From: a virus
DNA length: 35,132 nucleotides
Strand: one strand, 5' to 3'
IMG/VR virus record: IMGVR_UViG_3300020202_000059
Location: 1 to 35,132 of that record
The position numbers and the translations under genes are program-made. Of the stretch, positions 31,241-35,132 are shown piece by piece; the stretch's first letter is position 1; the number at the start of each line of letters is the position of its first letter. The notes beneath the pieces are model-generated. The model searched no databases. It saw only the letters and a program-made list of their open reading frames with translations, and was not told the DNA's origin.

Positions 31241-31418
31241 CTGCTCAACCCAACAGCCCAAGAAATCGTACTCCATGACCACTGTTTGGGTGCCAAATAG
31301 CGCAAAACAAAGTCTCTTTAGCAGGAAGGACATGAAGCCCATTTTATGTTCCGAAAAAAGATTCGATGATCTCATCTGTATGTCTCAGGACGAATTCATT
31401 AATAACTGCATTGAATAG
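31140..31418 (+). CDS. Rz1-like outer-membrane lipoprotein (spanin candidate)
   Basis: 92 residues from ATG 31140, which has GGAGG at 31126-31130. Basic start 'MKNSKRSRRQW', hydrophobic helix 17-33 and lipobox 'LLSC' with Cys35, so a lipoprotein signal cut by signal peptidase II. The first 100 bases lie inside the previous gene in another frame, as Rz1 genes commonly nest in Rz. The mature part has four further Cys-containing or Lys-rich segments. It would link to the inner-membrane coil to disrupt the outer membrane. Confidence 0.62.
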   Translation: MKNSKRSRRQWLEHEYLAILTILTGLLVVLSLLSCSTQQPKKSYSMTTVWVPNSAKQSLFSRKDMKPILCSEKRFDDLICMSQDEFINNCIE

Positions 31419-31427
31419 GGGTTAAAA

Positions 31428-31829
31428 GTGCCGAAATTCAGTGATGATTCAATTGCCCAGTTAGCGACGTGTGATTATCGAATTCAGGAAGTTCTCAATG
31501 AAGCAATCAAGGTCGTCGATTTCACGATTCTAGAAGGGCACAGATCATTTGATAGGCAGCGCCAACTCTATGAGTCTGGTTCAAGTTTATCGAAGCCGGG
31601 TCGGGGTAAGCACGAAACGTTTCCTTCACTTGCAGTTGATATCGCGCCTTACCCAATCGACTTTACATACCTTCCACAATATTACTATCTCGCAGGCGTG
31701 ATACTTACAATTGCATCTCGATTAGGAATAAAAATGCGGTTTGGCGGAGATTGGGACATGGACGGTCACATGAAACCCAAGGGCGCCTGTCTGTCTGATT
31801 TAGGTCACTTTGAGCTAATGGAGGACTGA
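31428..31829 (+). CDS. Endolysin, M15-family L-alanyl-D-glutamate-type peptidase
   Basis: 133 residues from GTG 31428. The zinc site is readable: His62 in 'GRGKHETFPSLAVDIAPYP' with Asp71, and His127 in 'LGHFEL' with Glu129 nearby. Arg39 in 'LEGHRSFDRQ' is the conserved substrate-binding arginine. This is the VanY/M15 type that cuts the stem peptide of peptidoglycan. No signal peptide, so it needs the holin. Last gene of the late operon. Confidence 0.9.
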   Translation: MPKFSDDSIAQLATCDYRIQEVLNEAIKVVDFTILEGHRSFDRQRQLYESGSSLSKPGRGKHETFPSLAVDIAPYPIDFTYLPQYYYLAGVILTIASRLGIKMRFGGDWDMDGHMKPKGACLSDLGHFELMED

Positions 31830-31833
31830 TGCT

Positions 31834-32052
31834 TTATCTTTGACTTACAGAATCCAAGCGAAAATTTCCACCAGTAGGTCTTAGTTTCCAATACCAATCT
31901 TCAAACATAGTCACCAAGTCTGGACTAATTTCTTCGTTAGCATCGATTTCGTAAATCGCACAGAATTCCTGCCAAGCATTTACCAATATTTTTCCGTCTG
32001 CGACAGCCATCCCTGCCTTTGAAAGCTTCGTCCGTACATATTCGGGATCCAT
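31834..32052 (-). CDS. Small acidic hypothetical protein
   Basis: 72 residues from ATG 32052, with strong ribosome site GGAGGG four bases upstream. Helical, with 'AWQEFCAIYEIDANEEISPD' and 'VTMFEDWYWKLRP'. Unknown family. It faces the late operon and may share a promoter region with the regulator at 32160. Confidence 0.62.
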   Translation of the reverse strand: MDPEYVRTKLSKAGMAVADGKILVNAWQEFCAIYEIDANEEISPDLVTMFEDWYWKLRPTGGNFRLDSVSQR

Positions 32053-32159
32053 CTAGCCCTCCCGTACTTAAAGCAGGCTCCCAAAGAATCCGACAGTCAA
32101 GAAAAACACAAAACTCTATAGTTTCACTAGAGCTAATTGAGCAAGTGATCAAAATATGA

Positions 32160-32450
32160 TTACTCGGCAGCCTTTAGGAATTGAATGATGTTGTCGTATC
32201 CCAAACCTTTAGAAATAGTGACCAGTGTCAGGAATTTCATGTTGGAACGACCTGCCACGATTTCCGTTAAAGCCGACCTTGAGATTTTTATTTCATAGGC
32301 AAAGTCTTCAAGAGCCTTCTCTTGGAGATGTAATCGATTCTGGATGTGTAAACCAATTTTCTTTAGAAGCTTTACCTCATCAGACGAAAAGACAAACTCG
32401 TTGTAACGAGCTCTGGAATTCCTAGACGTTTTGGGTCTAAACTGAGGCAT
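32160..32450 (-). CDS. XRE-family HTH regulator (second switch, leftward)
   Basis: 96 residues from ATG 32450; the longer GTG form to 32522 runs through the operators and is rejected. 'ALEDFAYEIKISRSALTEIV' and 'SNMKFLTLVTISKGLGYDNI' are the HTH and following helices (about 45-85). The N-terminus is basic and disordered. It is divergent from the regulator at 32567, with paired palindromes between them, so the two probably cross-regulate. Confidence 0.75.
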   Translation of the reverse strand: MPQFRPKTSRNSRARYNEFVFSSDEVKLLKKIGLHIQNRLHLQEKALEDFAYEIKISRSALTEIVAGRSNMKFLTLVTISKGLGYDNIIQFLKAAE

Positions 32451-32467
32451 TAACGTAAGTTTAAGTG

Positions 32468-32527
32468 TTGACGTGGATAATTGCTGACCTGTATACCGGT
32501 ATTTTTTGCACGACCGGTACACAGGTC
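32468..32527. promoter_or_regulatory. Promoter and paired operators of the second switch
   Basis: GACCTGTATACCGGT (32486-32500) and ACCGGTACACAGGTC (32513-32527) are inverse copies (14 of 15). Each is itself nearly palindromic, ACC-x-GTATAC-x-GGT. A rightward promoter TTGACG (32468-32473) and TATACC (32492-32497) with 18-bp spacing is overlapped by the first copy. Binding there would block transcription of the 32567 gene. A leftward promoter was not resolved. Confidence 0.68.
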
Positions 32528-32566
32528 ACGGTCTAGCAACTAGACGTTCGTAGATAAGGATGACAA

Positions 32567-32848
32567 ATGCGTCGACAGCGAAGTGAATTAGCTAACTTTC
32601 TACGCACTCAACGTATTAAGAAAGGCCTAAGTCAAAAGCGAGTTGCCGCCGCATTGGGATATAGTTCCGCTCAATATGTCTCAAATATCGAAAGAGGTGT
32701 TTGCTCGGTACCTATTAAGGCGCTTCGAAAAATGTGCATTCTCTACGGTATAAAGAGAGAGCACCTTATCGCCGTGATGCTGATTGATGCACGAGCTAGA
32801 TTAGAAAATGTTCTCAATTCAAAATCGGTTCGCAAAGTGAAACGTTAG
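32567..32848 (+). CDS. XRE-family HTH regulator (VSNIERG type, rightward)
   Basis: 93 residues with AAGGATG upstream. 'FLRTQRIKKGLSQKRVAAAL' and 'SSAQYVSNIERGVCSVPIKA' form the HTH (about 11-55). It shares the signature of the early-operon regulator at 6401. The basic tail 'KSVRKVKR' could add DNA contacts. It may control the cargo genes that follow or the leftward regulator. Confidence 0.75.
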   Translation: MRRQRSELANFLRTQRIKKGLSQKRVAAALGYSSAQYVSNIERGVCSVPIKALRKMCILYGIKREHLIAVMLIDARARLENVLNSKSVRKVKR

Positions 32849-32911
32849 ATGGCTAGATGTAGGTCTCAGTTAAACGACTCCTCCTTAACCAAAATAACAG
32901 ATGTGTCGCAG

Positions 32912-32930
32912 GATAAACAATGATTGTTTA
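32912..32930. promoter_or_regulatory. Perfect 19-bp palindrome upstream of the diiron-protein gene
   Basis: ATAAACAAT-G-ATTGTTTAT has perfect nine-base arms. TATATA (32928-32933) is a possible -10 box without a good -35. The palindrome overlaps the expected promoter, so a repressor or activator is likely. AGGAG (32990-32994) then serves ATG 33002. Confidence 0.6.
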
Positions 32931-33001
32931 TATAGCACGGTGTGCTTGGACTCATCTGTTACTTGAAGTCTTTCGATAAGCATTCATACAGGAGACGACA
33001 G

Positions 33002-33637
33002 ATGTTTAAATATTTCGAATTCGAATTCAGTAAGATTGACTCAACCATCATGAATTTTCCGTGGGAAGACAAGGCGGCCTACGCTATGTTTTTGGCGCAA
33101 GTTTATCACTTTGTAAAAAACTCGAGCCGAATAATGACCTGTGTTGCATGCCGTTTTGACCAGGATAGAGAACTTATTCATAGAAACTTAATTAAGCACG
33201 CAGATGAAGAAGCAGGTCACCAATTCTTAGCTAAGAAGGATCTAGAAAATCTTGGGTATCGATTAGAAGAGATCCCAGAACTTTATACAACCCGCCAATT
33301 CTATGAACCCCAGTACTATAAAGCGATGTTTCACGATCCAATTGGATTCTACGGTTACGCACTAGCCTTAGAGGGTACAGCAGTGAAGCGTGGTCAGGAG
33401 ATCTACCAACGAGTGAGAAAAGCGCACGGTGAAGGAGCATCGCTATTCTGGAAGGTACACGTTAAGGATGATCAAGACCACGTCGGCGACGCTTTAAAGA
33501 TGATCGATCAGCTTTCAGATAAAGAGAAGGATGCCATTAAAGACAATTTGTCTCAAAGTGTGTTTGGTCTCGGAAGGATGTTCGAAGAAATTGTAGCGAA
33601 AAAGGCCCTGGTTCCGAAGAGTAAGAAATCCGCTTAG
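33002..33637 (+). CDS. Heme-oxygenase-like diiron (iron-containing redox) protein
   Basis: 211 residues from ATG 33002 (AGGAG seven bases upstream; an earlier TTG frame lacks one). All-helical. Candidate iron ligands are 'YHF' His36, 'HADEEAGH' with His66, Glu70 and His73, Glu124 in 'LALEGTA', His153 in 'KVH' and the 'DDQDH' Asp157/Asp159/His160. The spacing matches the heme-oxygenase-like diiron oxidase superfamily (relatives of PqqC, TENA, UndA). Members oxidise varied small substrates. No metabolic partner gene is seen. It sits beside the repressor, so it is probably a lysogenic-conversion cargo gene. Confidence 0.72.
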   Translation: MFKYFEFEFSKIDSTIMNFPWEDKAAYAMFLAQVYHFVKNSSRIMTCVACRFDQDRELIHRNLIKHADEEAGHQFLAKKDLENLGYRLEEIPELYTTRQFYEPQYYKAMFHDPIGFYGYALALEGTAVKRGQEIYQRVRKAHGEGASLFWKVHVKDDQDHVGDALKMIDQLSDKEKDAIKDNLSQSVFGLGRMFEEIVAKKALVPKSKKSA

Positions 33638-34248
33638 TTCATAGGGCGAAGCCGCGGGGATTTGGATCTTGTTGCCTTCTGACTGACAAGAAGACCGACA
33701 ACCTTATCCTCGGAGTTGAACACGGGCCACGCCCATTTAAAAATAACGTCTATTGCTAGACCTTCTCCACCTGCCTCAATCAGTGTGTGAGGGGGAATTG
33801 ATGAGAGGTCTATTGCTTTTCCCTTATTTGCATCTGAGAACACCTTCTGCCATGCCTCGAGCATGGGAGCTAATATATCAGCAGAGCGTTTATAGAGTTC
33901 GTCAAACGGCCTTGTATGTAGTTCGTCTATTGCAACTGATGTCACTTCAAAAAATTTTCCGTTGCAGTAAACTTGGGTACGATCGCTATCGTACAGTTCA
34001 ATCACGTCGCCATAGGTTAATTTACCTTCGACATCATCTTTAACTCTTAATCCTGCAGTACTCAGAAATTGACTGATCCTACGTTTCTCAACGTCCGGTG
34101 CGTAGTTGAAGGAGGATTCTGCGGGAATAAGCTCAGTACCTATCACTGTCGCCATATGTCTAAACTCATAACATACAGGAGGTCCGGAATTAACTGCATT
34201 GTAATACTTTCCATTGCCCGTAAACAAAATACGATTATAAATAAGCAT
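33634..34248 (-). CDS. Unrecognised acidic protein, possible PAS-like fold
   Basis: 204 residues, tail-to-tail with the diiron gene (four-base overlap). The middle shows alternating strands and helices, with 'GKLTYGDVIELYDSDRTQVY' and 'YKRSADILAPMLEAWQKVFS', and the end has 'VIFKWAWPVFNSEDKVVGLL', recalling a PAS-like sensory domain. No catalytic motif. The ribosome site at ATG 34248 is poor; ATG at codon 32 is an alternative. Unknown function. Confidence 0.55.
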   Translation of the reverse strand: MLIYNRILFTGNGKYYNAVNSGPPVCYEFRHMATVIGTELIPAESSFNYAPDVEKRRISQFLSTAGLRVKDDVEGKLTYGDVIELYDSDRTQVYCNGKFFEVTSVAIDELHTRPFDELYKRSADILAPMLEAWQKVFSDANKGKAIDLSSIPPHTLIEAGGEGLAIDVIFKWAWPVFNSEDKVVGLLVSQKATRSKSPRLRPMN

Positions 34249-34270
34249 ACTTTACCAAGCCGGGGGACAA

Positions 34271-34507
34271 GTGAGCGCAAGTTTCAAAGATCCGCTCTTA
34301 GAGTCTATTCGAGAACAAGATCGATTAAGAGAACAGTTAGAAGCATTAAGGGGCTTGGCAGAAAAATTCAATAACATGGGAAGGCGCAGACAGCTCATGA
34401 TTGAGAACTTAAATGGCGCTAAGCTAACTGCAATCTCTTATGTTAGATGTGTTTACATTGGGAGCCTTGTAGAGGGTGAGGAATCAGTTAGTCAGCAACT
34501 TCGTTAG
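34271..34507 (+). CDS. Small coiled-coil hypothetical protein
   Basis: 78 residues from GTG 34271 after GGGGGA. The first half is a coiled coil ('LLESIREQDRLREQLEALRG'). It ends 20 bases inside the repressor gene on the other strand, tail to tail. Divergent from the 33634 gene with a 22-base gap. Confidence 0.5.
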   Translation: MSASFKDPLLESIREQDRLREQLEALRGLAEKFNNMGRRRQLMIENLNGAKLTAISYVRCVYIGSLVEGEESVSQQLR

Positions 34508-35132
34508 ATTTCTTTTTGAATCGACTCAATACTTCAGTGACTTCAGCGGTATCTACTGGCTTTTCCAAAAGAAACCCTCGAATCATTTGTCGAACGAATA
34601 GCTTATCGTAATCACTGGCACGCTTATATTTTTGAACAATTTCAGTGTCTGAGAATTTGTCGGAAGGGTCGACCGTAGGCTCATCAAAAACTCCGCGCAA
34701 ATAGCTAAGAACAAAAACTTTTTCGATGTTTTTGAGTCGCGGCAAGAATTCGGTAATTTCAATATCTGTGACCAATTTGATTACCTTTCCCTCCTCAATA
34801 AGTACGGCGACTTTATCAATAAAATCAATGATTTTGGTCTTAGCGGCTCCACTTTTCACTAGGCGTTTGATTGTTAAGAGTGCGTCCACTAGGGTCTGTA
34901 GATGTCTTTCCTTCTTAAGAACCTCAGGATCAGTAGAACCCTTTAGCTTTAGGAGCCTAATCTCGTTGGCTTGATCAGCTATAGTTTGCGCTAACTCCTG
35001 AATGGCAGGGGTTGCGAGAGGGGCAGAGGTTCCAAGTAGCTCGTGAGTAGTTACTCCTAAGATTTCTGCTAACCGCACGATGCTAGAGTATTCAGGAAAG
35101 CTTTTTCCGGACTCCCAACGGAAAATCGTCAC
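34488..35132 (-). CDS. CI-like repressor, C-terminal part (gene continues at 241-1)
   Basis: The frame enters from the contig end and finishes at 34488. On the circle it is the last 172 codons plus stop of the 252-residue repressor begun at 241. After the HTH there is a helical dimerisation region ('ATPAIQELAQTIADQANEIR', 'VDALLTIKRLVKSGAAKTKI') and a charged end 'LSRFKKKSNEVAD'. No Ser-Lys peptidase pair is seen, so induction probably depends on another signal or an antirepressor. Confidence 0.85.
   Translation of the reverse strand: MTIFRWESGKSFPEYSSIVRLAEILGVTTHELLGTSAPLATPAIQELAQTIADQANEIRLLKLKGSTDPEVLKKERHLQTLVDALLTIKRLVKSGAAKTKIIDFIDKVAVLIEEGKVIKLVTDIEITEFLPRLKNIEKVFVLSYLRGVFDEPTVDPSDKFSDTEIVQKYKRASDYDKLFVRQMIRGFLLEKPVDTAEVTEVLSRFKKKSNEVAD
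35006..35132. repeat. Terminal direct repeat, right copy
   Basis: Identical to bases 1-127; see that entry. Treat as one copy when drawing the map; the true genome is about 35,005 bp. Confidence 0.95.

Noticed and set aside
32451-32522. Longer GTG start of the leftward regulator
   Set aside because: It would run through both operators and the promoter; ATG 32450 starts the conserved part.
34488-35132. LexA/CI-type S24 peptidase domain in the repressor
   Set aside because: No Ala/Cys-Gly cleavage site or Ser-Lys pair in the right setting.
1-35132. CRISPR array
   Set aside because: No regularly spaced identical repeats; the tandem repeats seen are coding.
1-35132. Phage-plasmid with partition genes
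   Set aside because: No ParA/ParB; int and a tRNA attP indicate chromosomal lysogeny.

Overview
The window is a complete temperate tailed-phage genome. Bases 1-127 are identical to bases 35006-35132, so the contig closes into a circle of about 35,005 bp. A 127-base overlap is typical of a de Bruijn assembly end. The cut falls inside the repressor gene, whose 5' part lies at 1-241 (minus) and whose 3' part lies at 34488-35005 (minus). The head and tail genes match the P22 type in order and size: terminase small and large subunits, 720-residue portal, scaffold, P22 gp5-like coat, gp4-like and gp10-like tail proteins, then ejection proteins. This makes it a short-tailed, probably headful-packaging phage, which fits a circularly permuted assembly.

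Layout: (1) Immunity switch, 34488-35005 plus 1-555: leftward HTH repressor without a peptidase domain, three operator-like sites, rightward Cro-like protein. (2) Recombination, 625-2446: leader peptide, Gp157-like protein, ssDNA-annealing protein, small genes. (3) Integration, 2529-4210: excisionase-like protein, tyrosine integrase, and an attP formed by the 3' half of a tRNA-Glu(UUC) gene flanked by 19-bp repeats. (4) Replication, 4614-6417: initiator with internal hexamer repeats (possible origin), helicase-loader candidate, RusA resolvase. (5) A tightly overlapping chain of small regulators and zinc-ribbon proteins, 6401-8878. (6) DNA-repair accessory block, 8859-11408: LigD-type ATP-dependent ligase (minus) and a SRAP/HMCES protein (plus). 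(7) Small regulators, 11710-12583. (8) Morphogenesis, 12704-30395, ending in two tail fibres that share one anchoring domain; one carries a seven-repeat beta-propeller and the other a glycine-rich tip. (9) Lysis, 30405-31829. (10) Lysogeny-side cargo, 31834-34507: a second divergent HTH pair with its own operators, a heme-oxygenase-like diiron protein behind a perfect palindrome, an unrecognised acidic protein, and a small coiled-coil protein.

Host: nothing names it directly. The encoded tRNA-Glu half with CCA, strong AAGGAGG ribosome sites and a Rz1-like lipoprotein indicate a Gram-negative bacterium. The short XRE proteins with a shared 'VSNIERG.C..P' signature and the stand-alone LuxR domain recall small regulators of Bdellovibrio-type predatory bacteria. 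That assignment rests on memory of families and is a low-to-moderate confidence inference.

Working model: repressor and Cro choose lysogeny or lysis. In lysogeny the genome sits in tRNA-Glu and may express the 31.8-34.5 kb cargo. In lysis the rightward early genes recombine and replicate DNA, then the late operon from 12.7 kb builds particles and the 30.4-31.8 kb genes open the cell.
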